Assembly (NCBI GenBank): GCA_027886175.1
Contig: JAJNNQ010000029.1
Span: 6,769,001-6,833,000, forward strand
Origin: Phylloscopus collybita
Lineage: Eukaryota > Chordata > Aves > Passeriformes > Phylloscopidae
DNA length: 64,000 nucleotides
Direction: 5' to 3'
The notes below the pieces were generated by a model, which was given only the letters and a program-made list of their open reading frames with translations, made no database searches and had not been told where the DNA came from. The position numbers were made by a program, and so were the translations under genes. Positions 10,608-21,100 of this stretch are shown here, in pieces. Within the stretch, counting starts at the first letter, position 1. Each line of letters starts with the position of its first letter.

Positions 10608-11000
10608 ACCGCTGTCCTGACCAAAGAATGTCCTGAGATGAGGTGTACCTTGTCTGTCCCTGGTGCAACACAACCAGAGATCCGTCTCTGTGGCCTTCTT
10701 GACAGCGGCGCGGACATTACGATACTTTCCCTTGCTGCTTGGCCCCCACAGTGGCCACTGGACCCTGTGCAGACTTCTGTCGCAGGACTGGGAGGAAATA
10801 CACGATGCTACGTGAGCCAGCGGCCCGTGATGATCACAAACCCAGAGGGACAGATGGCCATGGTTTGGCCTCATGTTACTTCAACTATTACTGACCTCTG
10901 GGGGAGGGATGTTCTGTCCGCGTGGGGGGTGCACATCAGGACGGATCAGGACGGATTTTTGATGGGGGCCACTGCAATGAAGGGCGCAGAGTGTCCTACG
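10608..11000 (+). pseudogene. Retroviral aspartic protease
   Basis: In the frame beginning with ATG at 10638, the catalytic triplet is D22-S23-G24 within LLDSGADITIL (10701-10709). The carboxy-terminal GRDVLSAWG (residues 89-97) is the conserved second signature that packs against the active site. A TGA at 10605-10607 separates it from the dUTPase, although the frame is shared, and the ATG is therefore just the first Met after a stop. No glycine-patch domain follows; the chain runs straight on into reverse transcriptase without a frame change, unlike typical betaretroviruses where pol needs a second frameshift. Confidence 0.88.
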
Positions 11001-12320
11001 CCTCCTTTACGGTGGCTGGTGGACGAACCCGTCTGGGTCAACCAGTGGCCCCTTCCTCAAGATAAATTAGTCGCCCTTCGGAATTTGGTGCAGGAGCAGT
11101 TGGACCAGGGTCATCTGGAACCTTCTACCAGCCCTTGGAACCCTCCTGTCTTCTGCATCAAGAAAAAATCTGGGAAATGGAGGTTGCTACAGGACCTCCG
11201 AAAGGTCAATGCTGTGATGGAAAGCATGGGAACACTGCAAGTGGGCATGCCGTCGCCTACCATGCTTCCTGCAGATTGGCCAGTCCTCATTGTGGAATTG
11301 AAAGATTGTTTTTTTACAATTCCTTTGCATCCCGATGACAGACCAAAATTCGCCTTCTTGGTGCCAGCAATTAACAATGCCGAGCCTACACAGCAATATC
11401 AATGGAAGGTGCTGCCCCCCAAGGGTGTCGCAATTCTCTGGCCATATGCCATGCGTATGTGGCCCGTGCCTTGTCTGGAGTTCGTGAGCAGTTTCCTGAC
11501 GCCCATCTTTATCACTACATGGACGACATCCTGGTGGCTGCGTCCACTCAGGATGAGCTGCTGAGGATACAGCCTCGGTTGCTCGATGCATTGCATTCCT
11601 ATGGGCTGCAGGTAGCTCCAGAAAAGATTCAGCAGCAACCTCCTTGGGAGTACTTGGTGGTCAAAATTCTGGAACGGACAATCCGACACCAGGAGGTGCA
11701 ATTTGTGCATTCTGTGAAGACACTGAATGATGTCCAGAAATTGGTGGGTGTCATCACGTGGTTACGTCCATATTTGGGACTGACCAACGCACAGCTGTCT
11801 CCTCTATATGACTTGTTGAAAGGAGACTCTGATTTAAAATCACCCCGCACATTGACCCCTGAGGCATGTCAGCAAGCTGTTTCTGCTTGCCAAGTTCATC
11901 ACATTGATCCTTCCGTTGATGTCACTGTGTTCATCACCACTCCAGATTTCCATCCTACAGGTATCATCGGCCAATGGAGTGAAAAATGGTCTGACTCCCT
12001 GCACATCTTGGAATGGGTCTTTCTGCCCCATCAGCTGCAGAAGACGGCAACCACACAGTTTGAGCTAATTGCTCGATTAATAGTCAAATGCCGGCAGTGG
12101 TGTTTGCAATTGATGGGTGCAGATCCCGCAAAGATCATACTCCCGGTACAGCGGGAAGATTTTGACTGGAGCCTTGCAAACAGTGTGTCCCTGCAAAGTG
12201 CTCTGGAAAACTTTTCAGGGCAGATTGCTCATCATCTGCCCAGCCACGAGCTCCTGAAGGTGGCAAAATGCACAAAGATTTCTTTGCGGCCCAAATATAG
12301 CCAGGAACCAGTGCAGGAAC
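11001..12320 (+). pseudogene. pol, reverse transcriptase
   Basis: Fingers and palm begin in the protease frame: WPLPQDKL, the KKKSGKWRLLQDLRKVN block and the LKDCFFTIPL block (10638 frame, up to 11420). At a run of six C (11415-11420) the frame changes, by a net two extra bases or one missing base. It then continues in the 11402-12382 frame with PQGCRNS, the catalytic YMDD at 11516-11527, the thumb (KTLNDVQKLVG, ITWLRPYLG) and the connection domain. The residue where the family has its first catalytic Asp, just before LKDCFF, is Glu here (E220 of the 10638 frame, codon 11295-11297). The product would copy viral RNA to DNA; this copy is split and probably active-site impaired. Confidence 0.93.
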
Positions 12321-12728
12321 CCACCGTCTTCACTGACGGTTCGGGAAAATGGGAAAGGCCATTGTTACTTGGATGGATCTGAGTGGCAGGTCCTGGAAGG
12401 TCATGAGGATGGGTCAGCCCAACTGGTGGAATTGAGGGCGGCTGTCATGGCATTCGAGAAATTTTCCCAGGAACCTTTCAATTTGGTCACAGATTCTACC
12501 TATGTGGCCGACATCGCACAGCGGTTGGGTTATTCAGTTTTGAAGAAGGTCAGTAATCCTACCTTGTTTCAGTTACTGAAAGCCTTGTGGGGTGCAATCC
12601 AGGCCCGAGTTCATCCATACTATGTTCTGCATGTAAGGAGTCACACTGATTTGCCAGGGTTTGTAGTGGAAGGTAACGCGAGGGCTGACAAATTGGCTAA
12701 CCCAGCCTGGGTTAGCACCTCAGCCTGA
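12321..12728 (+). pseudogene. pol, RNase H
   Basis: The first catalytic motif, TDGSG (about 12333-12347), ends the upstream frame, which stops at 12382. The remainder is in the frame 12369-12728: ELRAA (second acidic residue), TDSTY (third), and GNARAD (fourth), preceded by the SHTDLPG loop. All four acidic positions are present, but one or two small indels between about 12345 and 12372 separate the first from the others, and the frame ends at a stop at 12726-12728, just before integrase. It would degrade RNA in RNA:DNA hybrids during reverse transcription. Confidence 0.9.
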
Positions 12729-13677
12729 CATACTCACGCAGGCCAAAGCATCGCATGGGTTTTTCCACCAAAATGCACGTACCCTGCAGAAGCAGTTTCA
12801 TTTGATGCCAGCTGAGGCTTGTGGCATTTTCGGGTCATGTGATGACTGTCACGCGCTTGCTGCACCTTTGCCGGCAGGGGTAAACCCCAGAGGCCTGAGG
12901 GCTTTGGAGCTTTGGCAGACCGATGTCACCCAGATTGCCGAGTTCAGCCGGCTCAAATATGTGCATGTCACGGTGGACGCGTTCTCCTCTGCGATGTGGG
13001 CTTCTGCTCACACTGGAGAAAAGGCCCGCGATGTCATTGCCCACTGGAGTCAGGCCTTTGCCGTTCTAGGCGTACCTTCCACTGTGAAAACGGACAATGG
13101 TCCTGCTTACGCATCGCGGAAGGTGCGGCAGTTCCTGCAGTCATGGGGTGTGTCACACAAGTTTGGTATCCCTCATTCTCCAACTGGTCAAGCTATTGTA
13201 GAACGCGCTCATGGCACTCTGAAGCAGGTTCTATAAAAACAAAAACGGGGAATGCAGGGTGAAACCCCTCACAGTCGTTTGGCAAAAGCTTTGTTCACCA
13301 TCAACTACCTTACGGTGCTGCAAAACTCAAATAATCCTGTCATCTCAAATCATTGTTTCTCATGGCAGGGTTTGGACAAGATGCAACAGCCTCGAGCGAA
13401 GGTTCAGGTGCGGAATTTAGTCACCAAAGAGTGGGAAGCGCCCTATGACCTTCACACTTTGGGACGTGGGTATGCAAGCGTAATCACAGATACTGGGACG
13501 CGCTGGGTACCTTCAAAGTGTGTTCGTCCTGACCTGCGACCACAGAGACAGAACCTGGCCAACAGGAAAAATGGAAGCCGTGACCAAACTGAAAGTCAGG
13601 GTGAATCATCGGGTGATGACTCTGATGCAGACAACGCGAGTGATCACTCCGATGATTCTTCCATGAGTGGGCACTGA
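12709..13677 (+). pseudogene. pol, integrase
   Basis: The zinc-binding HHCC domain is intact (HGFFH, 23 residues, then CDDC). The catalytic core in the 12802-13236 frame has D41 (WQTDVT), D98 (KTDNGP) and E134 (IVERAHG), with exactly 35 residues between D98 and E134. A TAA at 13234-13236 interrupts the frame; the same frame resumes and runs to 13677 with the carboxy-terminal DNA-binding block (EWEAPYDL, LGRGYASV, TRWVPSKCVRP). The last 40 residues are a Ser/Asp-rich acidic tail. Its frame differs from RNase H, so one base was lost or gained near 12.71 kb. The product would insert viral DNA with a 6-bp stagger, consistent with the target duplication seen. Confidence 0.93.
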
Positions 13678-13740
13678 ATATTGTTCATATTTTTTCCTTT
13701 TCAACATTGTTCATTTTTCTTTTTCCTTTCTTTTTTAAAC
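13678..13740 (+). other. T-rich spacer in place of env
   Basis: 63 bp of T/C-rich sequence between the integrase stop and the polypurine tract. No remnant of surface or transmembrane glycoprotein coding is visible. Confidence 0.8.
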
Positions 13741-13755
13741 GGAAAAAGGGTGAGA
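13741..13755 (+). other. Polypurine tract
   Basis: GGAAAAAGGGTGAGA immediately precedes the 3' LTR. It is the expected site of plus-strand DNA priming, with one T interrupting the purines. Confidence 0.8.
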
Positions 13756-14087
13756 TGTTGTCTGGGTTTTTGCCGTTCTCCTCTGTCTCCTTTAAGGAGT
13801 TTGTAAAAGTCTTGTTTTTAGCCTTCTGTGTCTTTGGAGTCAGATACACTTTCATATAAACAAGCCATTTGTTATGGTGAAATCTAGAGATGTTTACATT
13901 CTTTTCATAAAGGAGGAGACTGTTGATGGACTGCTGCATGGTCCAGTGTGGATGAAGAAGATTTTCTTCCTCCAGTCCATGATCGCTGCTGGAATTGGAT
14001 AAATGCTGATTCTGTAAATAAAGCCCTTCTTCTTTCCACCTCGGACATCACAAGGTGTGGGTGTGAGTTCTTGTGTCGGTTGCGACA
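13756..14087 (+). repeat. Proviral 3' LTR
   Basis: 332 bp, TGTTGTCTGG...GTTGCGACA. AATAAA at 14017-14022. Compared with the 5' LTR it has about 9-10 substitutions and lacks 3 bp near 13953, where the 5' copy reads GGTTGGAG. Confidence 0.95.
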
Positions 14088-14093
14088 CTGTCC
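14088..14093. repeat. Proviral target site duplication CTGTCC (right)
   Basis: Exact copy of 6989-6994, showing that both LTRs come from one integration that has not recombined with another locus. Confidence 0.9.
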
Positions 14094-14227
14094 CAAGAAG
14101 ATGAAGGGCCTACGTCGTACATTTTTTGTGGTTCTTTCATAGAAAAAAGATTGTCAAGAAGCACTACAAAAGACAAAATTCTTTCCTGAAAGAATAATTG
14201 AGACTCATAAAAATCATCAATTGTCAT

Positions 14228-14341
14228 TGACTCATAAAATCATAGAATACTTTGGGTTGGAGCAGATCTTGAAGATCACTCAGTTCAAACCCCCTTCTCC
14301 TTAGATATCTTCCCGTAGAGCTGCTCCATCCAGCCTGACCT
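14228..14341 (-). mobile_element. CR1 LINE 3' fragment, antisense
   Basis: 'tcatagaatactttgggttgg' and the following 'gaagatcactcagttcaaacc' are the reverse complement of a CR1 3' end. The match ends near 14341. It may be the tail of the same copy that resumes at about 15366. Confidence 0.7.
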
Positions 14342-15365
14342 CAGACTGAAATGCTAATAACTCAAAAAACACAGCCATTTGCAAAAACAGCAGGTGCTCT
14401 GTAGAGGCCACGTTTGTGCCTCCAGCTGAAGGGGAGAAGGAAGTTTTGGGTGTGTGGGGGTGAAACCTCTGGCCTACAAGAGAACAGCCCCAGTGCAAAG
14501 GTGCACACCCACCACCAGAGGATCAGCAGGACCTCTGTTTAACAACAAGCTGGGTTTTGAGCCAGATAGGAAAGAAAGTGGATAAGAAGCTGATCCTGCA
14601 AGGTGGGATAGTACTTTTTATCATGCTAATTCCTTTCTTTACACAATTGGCTCAGGTATAAAAATCCCCAAGGTGTCAGGTCATTCACATTCACACACAG
14701 ACAGGCCTGAGGGTATTCATCCCTTCTGAGGGCTACAACTGGCTTAACTGTGAGGCAGAGGCACCAGCCATGTCTTAGGAGGGGAACATAGGCCACCGAA
14801 GACCCCAGAAGCATTCCTGGAGTAATATCTGGAGCCTTTGATCAGAGGACTGCTTGTGATGTACAACGTAACATCAGAGAGTGTACCTGCCTCTCCCCAG
14901 GCGGTGGTATCAGGATGTTCCCACCTGAACCTGGTACCTGAACCTGGTATATAACCCATCACACATCATCATATGGGCTTCCACCATCCCCAACAGATCT
15001 AGACTGTGACCCAAAGGTCATCTAATTTGCAACAATCAAGTCTTATCCTTGAATCCACAGGTGGTGATATCTTTCCTCTCTTATATCTACTGTTAGCCTT
15101 TCTTTCTTTTCCTTATATATTTTCCTAAGTGAGACATTTATATTTTTTTTGTTATTTCATTTCTATAGATAATAACCAAAATGGCTACACACCCTCTTTC
15201 ATTTGCAACCAAATTGTTCTAAAATTAACATGCTATATCTATTTCCCTCTCTCTCTCTCAAAGCACTAGTTATTCTGTGTTCTCTCATGCTACTCTGCCC
15301 CAAAGTATCTATTAACAAGAACCTCAGTTATCCTTGCATTTGTGGGGGGTTGTAATGTGGCCACT
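14342..15365. other. Unidentified 1-kb segment between two CR1 pieces
   Basis: No gene. It holds TATAAAAA at 14657-14664, a 13-bp tandem pair (ACCTGAACCTGGT twice, about 14924-14949) and a (CT)n run near 15250. Because CR1 sequence in consistent order lies on both sides, this could be a later insertion into one CR1. I could not find clear terminal repeats or a target duplication. Confidence 0.4.
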
Positions 15366-15790
15366 CTTCAAAGGCTTAAACATTTCCAGGGATGGGAACA
15401 TCCACAGCTTCTCTGGGCAATCTATGCCAGTGCTCAGTGCTCAGCACCCTCATGGTAAAGAATTTTTTCCAAGTATCAAATCTAAATTTACCCTCTTTCA
15501 GTTTGAAGCCACTGCTCCTTTTCCTGACACCACATGCTCTTGTAAAGAGTCTCTCTCCATCTTTCTTGCAGGCTGACTTCAGGTACTGAAGGTACTGAAA
15601 GGCTGCTATGTGATCTCCCCAGTCTTCTTCCAAGGCTGAATAAACCTGATTCTCTTAGTCCTCAGAGGAGGGTTGCTCAATCCCTCTAATCATTTTGGTG
15701 GCCTCCTCTGGACTTGCTCCAACAGGTTGATGTCCTTCCTTGCTGAGGACCCCAGAGCTGGATACAGCATTATAGTTCAGAGAAAGGGCA
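15366..15790 (-). mobile_element. CR1 LINE fragment, antisense
   Basis: 'catttccagggatgggaac', 'catccacagcttctctggg', 'ccctctttcagtttgaagcc', 'ttggtggcctcctctggac' and 'gaccccagagctggataca' are successive blocks of the CR1 3' region in reverse complement. There is no open frame of note. Confidence 0.85.
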
Positions 15791-17465
15791 CATATTAGAT
15801 GATGCAGAGGTGTTTGAGAAAAAAAACATTGCAAGGACTCAAAATTGCTCCTATTTAACAACCTACTCAGGATATTTTAGATTCTTAAGGGTGAAGACAG
15901 ATTTCCTTGCCTCTCATGCCATTACCACAGTAATGGTAATGCCCCTGTAAGTCATAAAACTACAAGAGAGATGCAGTGAGAATAGATCACCAGATCATAT
16001 GAAAACCATACAGTTATGTGCTGTAGTTAGAGTTCCTCTGTAACCAGACAGTTAGGACTGCCCAGCAGGAAAGAAATATGCTCTCTAAGTCTCAAATATT
16101 TCAATGCCACCAAGGTGGCTCAGTATTTCAGAAAGAGATAACAAGAGAACCTAAATGCTCCATGGTAATTTCATGTCTTCTCAAGAAATCTTACTTCCAC
16201 AGTGTGAACAAGAGGCTTGGGAAACAGATGACAATCATGATTGATTCAAAATGTAGGAAAAGAGAAGATTATCTTTTGAATTGCTGAGGCTTTGTTTGGG
16301 TTTTTTAATGTGACAGGTAGAGTCAGCTTTGTCACAGTTTTCTGCAGACAAAATTCAGCTAGCCATTTGGTGTGTTCCTTCTGCGTGTTCCTTTACCAAT
16401 CTGCTACATTCCAGTTGGCTACCATTCTACATACCTAAGAGTACAAGTCTGTGCCTCCACGTTCACATTCTTCCAGCTGCAGACATGCCCAGAATAAAAT
16501 ATACAAACACTTGTCCCAGGACAGGATCAGAAATTTTCCTCCAGACTAGGCATAGAGAAAAGAAATGACTGGTCTGGAGGCCAAGGTTAGCAAAATTCAG
16601 CCTGATGGAAGAAGGCTGCCCACGTCTCAGAACAATTTGGTTTTTGATACCATTTTCCTCTATGCTTCCTGACACAGTAAGTGAAGGAACCCTCAGCAAT
16701 CCTTGTCCTTAAGCCACATCTCTCACAGCAGTGCACAGTAGCAGTCAGTACAACTGACTACACAGAGAGGTAATTATCTTGCCTCCCTCCTGTGTAGCCA
16801 GGATCATCTTCCATCTCTTCCCCTTGAGGTTATTCTGAGCAGCTTACAGCTATCAGTCCGCACAGCTGCAGTCTGGAACACGCCACTGAACCCAAGTGCT
16901 ATGGACATGACCAGCAACAGACGTGGAGGAAAAGCACCTGCTGAATCTCCAAGCCCAAAATCCAAACACTTTTGACTTAAAAGAGAAACCAGATCATCTG
17001 TCTGGGCTGATGGAATACAGACCACTGAGTCTAAGTAGGCCATGGCACACTGCATTGTTACACTTGCATTATGTGCAGTTCTCTTTTCTACTATTGTTTT
17101 CAGAGAAGCAGTGTCATAATAAATAGACCGAGGGAGAACTGCTCATTTTTCAGCTGCATGAAAACACTCCAAAGGGCATGTTTTGTTTCACAGCTCTTCT
17201 CTTCCACTCTCTTCACCCATCAAGTTTCTTTCCAAAATAAACACTCCTTCATTCCATTACAATAATACATTCTTTTTATATGCAGATCAAGCTTGTAAGA
17301 AGGACTGGGAGAGACCCATGAGCTATGGATGCCAGTATCATCCAATTACACACACATTATCATTCTCTGTCTTGAAAGCAGTCTGCTCTTTCCTGGTCAT
17401 GTCTATATTGGAAAGCCATTGCAGAGTAGCCTGCTCTTAACAGAGCCTCCTTAATTCCGTGTTAC
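15791..17465. other. Intergenic, no recognised feature
   Basis: Short chance open frames only. No exon or repeat I can name. Confidence 0.5.
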
Positions 17466-17664
17466 ACTGGGTGGTTTTGGTTTTATTGTTGTTTTTTGGT
17501 TGGTTGGTTGGTTTTGGTTTGGGTTTTTGTTTGTTTGTTTGTTTGTGGGGTTTTGTTTGTTTGTGGAGTTTGGTTTGTTTGTTTTGGTTTTGTGGGGGGT
17601 TTTTTGTGTTTTTTTTTTGTTTTGTTTTGTTTTGGGGTTTTTTTGTTTTTTTTTTTTTTTTTTG
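17466..17664. repeat. T/G-only low-complexity tract (TTTG/TTGG)n
   Basis: About 200 bp composed almost entirely of T and G on the plus strand: TTGG repeats, then TTTG repeats, then T-runs up to 17 long. Overlapping open frames here are composition artefacts. Confidence 0.95.
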
Positions 17665-17879
17665 TGCTAGATTTATCTTTCAGTTGTAATGCCATCACCC
17701 TTGATGAATAGACATTTGAAGTATTTTTAGATGCCACTTATATCTGCTCTTGATCTGCCACCCTGAAAGATCAAAAGGACATGGGCTTTCCTTAACATGA
17801 CACATTCTCCTCTTGTTTTTCCTGCCTGGTAAGGTACACTCTTCTCCTTATCAGTCCCATTTTCAATTAAGATCTTTGA

Positions 17880-18110
17880 ACACGGGTGACCAGGTTTGTA
17901 CTCACTATTCTAGGCAGGGTCTCACCAGTGCCTTGTATAATGAATGGCAGCAATACTTCCCTATTTCTGCAGCAAATGCCTCTCCAGACACATCCTATAT
18001 CACATTTGTCTTTTTCATGGCTGTCTCCCACTGGCACATTGAGCCTACCTAGAACTCCTAGCTGTTTCTCCTCCTCTGTCATTTCCAGATGATGAGCACC
18101 TGTGAAACTT
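17880..18110 (-). mobile_element. Old CR1-like LINE fragment, antisense
   Basis: 'gggtctcaccagtgccttg', 'aatacttccctatttctg' and 'tcccactggcacattgagc' resemble CR1 3'-region blocks in reverse complement, but they are more diverged than the other copies. Edges are approximate. Confidence 0.55.
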
Positions 18111-21100
18111 GGTAAAGCAGAAGGGTCACCTGCACAGAGGACTGCTCCTACTGCATCTCTTTATTTAAGACTGCTCAGAGAAAGGCGGAGGCATAAGTGA
18201 GTCTGTAACAGCTGTCACAGCAGTTGTTACAGCCAGCAAAATCCTGTGAATGCTTCCCATTCCCATTCACCGAGCAACCCCTGAGAGAAAGACCAAGCCA
18301 TAAGCAAGAGCATCTTTGGAGCACTGAACACCAGCTTCAGGAAGGGTCTCAGTGGGGGAGGAAAAGTGATAAAATATCGTTGGAGTCACACACAACCTGC
18401 AAGAAACTCTAAAACTGATATGATGTAAAGAAGCTATTATAATTATTCTTAGAAGCTTGGATGAAATAAGCTAATTTGCAATGGAGGTGGGAATGTTTTT
18501 TTATTCAGGCAAAGATGTGTATAGGTAAATGGGAGGATGGCATTAACATTTCTTTAAAAAAATATTTTCATTGCAATATTAACATCGCTGCTCACATGAG
18601 GTTATAAAATGAGCGGATATTTTTGATAATGTTTCATGTGTTGGAGACGAGAAAGCCTGGTAACTATCCTCATTCTTTCAGCCACTGTTTTTTTTATTAG
18701 GTGGTCAGACATGCCATCATTAATATCACAAGAGGATTCATGCTTATTTATTCTGAAATGAGTGCAAATTGGACTTCATACCTAATACCTTAAAGCCATG
18801 CTGAAACACAAGATAGTCTATTACCTTTGTATCATATATTTTAGGGGTTTTTTTCTCCCCACTCTAGCAGAAGACTGACAGTTTATAACACAGCAGTGTG
18901 ACTGCCTCATTTGCACATTTACAGTGCTTGATAAGGAGTTGAAATGCTTGATTCCCCAGAGGTCCTGCTTGTTCTTTTCCCTACAGAAAATGCCTCCCTA
19001 TATTTCAATACAGCTATGACAAATTTTTCAAAATAATGGATAGCTAGCCTTTAGATAATGCTTTCGTGAAGAAGAACATAAAAACACTTTACACAGGGCT
19101 CATGCAAATCATTTCACTAGGTGTCAGGCAGCACAGAGCACAGGCTAGAATCAGAAGCAGAGCAATCCATTCCATGTACCACCTCTTGCCCATGGTCCTG
19201 GGACCAGAGTTGTCCTTAATCACCATTTTTTCATCAAATGTGTCCTAAATTACAGTAAAAAAAATAAAGACAAAATTGCTGAAACCCCTTGAATTTGAAC
19301 CCCTAAACCATACTGGACGGACAGAACATTAAAACATGTTAAAATTCCATATTGTTTTGCTCAGGAAATGAGGTAACACCTTTGTCCACCAAATCAAGCT
19401 GTTTTCCTCCAATGTTAATAGCATTCTCTAAACCCTAACTTCTAATAGCAGCTGTATCACCTATTCTCATTTCTGGCATTACTGTGGATTGTGCTACAGC
19501 ACATTTGTTATAAAATGCTTCAAGTATAATGACAAAAAACCCAAGAAAATTACTTCTTCAAGCACTAGAATTAGGATATTTTTTAAAGACAGATTTAATT
19601 GAAAGGTAAAGGTTAGCTTAAAATTCTTCCACCCCTTCTTTTATTTGAATATGAAAAGAAAGTGGAATACAGATGCTTACATTGATATGATGTTAAAAGA
19701 CAGTTTGGGTCAATATAATTACTGTAGAACAGCAAAAATTTTTTTTTTAAATCCTTAAATATTTGTACTTACTGATTTTAACCTTCAGATACATTTTAGC
19801 ATTAGGTGCAAACTACAGATGCAGAAGTAACCACTAGACAGTCCCTCTCCTTAATTTGTACACTGTGCATATGACATCACAGGCTAATCTCTCTCAAAAC
19901 AAGGAAAAATTTATTTCTGCAATGTTTTAGAACATAACCATGCGAATCAAAGTGACCCCACAGAAGAGTTTCTTTACACTCCATGGCAGGTTTATGGACA
20001 TGTTGTAAATGTCAGATTACACCATTTTTAATAATAAAAAAAGACACTATAATACTGTTTCCTTGTAACTGGGACAGAAAATCATTTGGTAAGAGTAAGA
20101 ACATGTATTGGTTTTGACATAAAAATTTCTTGCTGTGCAGTGGAAACATTGTAGTCCAAATACTGGAAGAAACATGAAATCTCAAGGGCTATGTTCAGTA
20201 ACTCTTGGTTCAAAAGCAGACGTGGCAGGTACATTATTTAAGAGCTTGTCAGAGATGATCTTCTACAGCACACCACTCCAGGATTCATCTCCTGCTATGT
20301 CTGGAAAGGGGATTCTTATGTAAATATATGGGTGGCTGTATATCAAGCCTAAACTGCTCCACCCACTTCAACACCACCATGGTCACTGCAAAATATTAGT
20401 ATCAAAAAAGCTCTCCAGTACTGAAGGCAACTACCCTCCTACAGACCATGTGAGAACAGCTCTTTGGATGAGCTATTCAGAGAGCATTTGCTCTGAAAAA
20501 TTCGAAGTGGCATTTTTCTCACTAGCCATACTTGATGTTCTAAAGTGTTTCTGTATTGCTGTATGCAGTGTTAATTTGGTGCCACAAAGATGTAGTATAT
20601 TCAATGTAAATGAGAAACAGTGCAGCACAAGTTCTGCTTTGAATTTCCTGACTCCTGCATATACAGAAACTGTATTTAATTTTATTCTATTGTATTCTAT
20701 TTTATACTTTTATTTTGTCTTCATTTTCTTTCACAACACAAATCCTTGAGTAGAAGCTAGTCACATCAAGATTTCAGTTGAATGATCAGAAATAAATAGG
20801 GTAGTAACAGAAGAAGCATTTATTTGTGCCAAGGACCTAGCATATTTTTGTAAAATATAGTCCAGGCATATGTAGACCTGCATAGATACCTTCCTGTTTC
20901 TCCCACACACCTATCAACATTTCAGGAAGAAGAAATTTTATATGTTCTTCAGGTGCCAGAGCTTAATGCAATACACAAAATCCAATTTGAACTCTCCCAG
21001 TACAGACTTAAAATCTCTCATACATGAAAATAATAATGGCTAGTAAAGTAAATCTTAGTTTCTTTTTATGTAAGGAGGAGCTTAAGAAATAGGAGAGAGA

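Larger units (their letters stand above)
6995..14087 (+). mobile_element. Env-less class II (beta-like) endogenous retrovirus, full length but defective
   Basis: A 7.1-kb provirus with paired LTRs and a 6-bp target duplication. Order: 5' LTR, 118-bp leader, gag, dUTPase-protease, reverse transcriptase-RNase H-integrase, T-rich spacer, polypurine tract, 3' LTR. The dUTPase in the pro frame, the CCHC knuckle, the capsid homology region and the YMDD, DDX35E and HHCC motifs are all visible and point to a class II, betaretrovirus-like lineage. There is no env: only 63 bp separate the end of the integrase frame from the polypurine tract. Several frameshifts and in-frame stops leave it unable to encode any complete polyprotein. 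The LTRs differ at roughly 9-10 of about 332 aligned sites plus a 3-bp indel, so it is not a recent insertion, but both LTRs are well preserved. Confidence 0.95.

Noticed and set aside
13678..13755. Possible env remnant
   Set aside because: Only T/C-rich spacer and the polypurine tract are present; no coding similarity.
17459..17737. Phe/Gly/Val-rich and Lys/Thr-rich open frames on both strands
   Set aside because: Artefacts of the T/G-only low-complexity tract.
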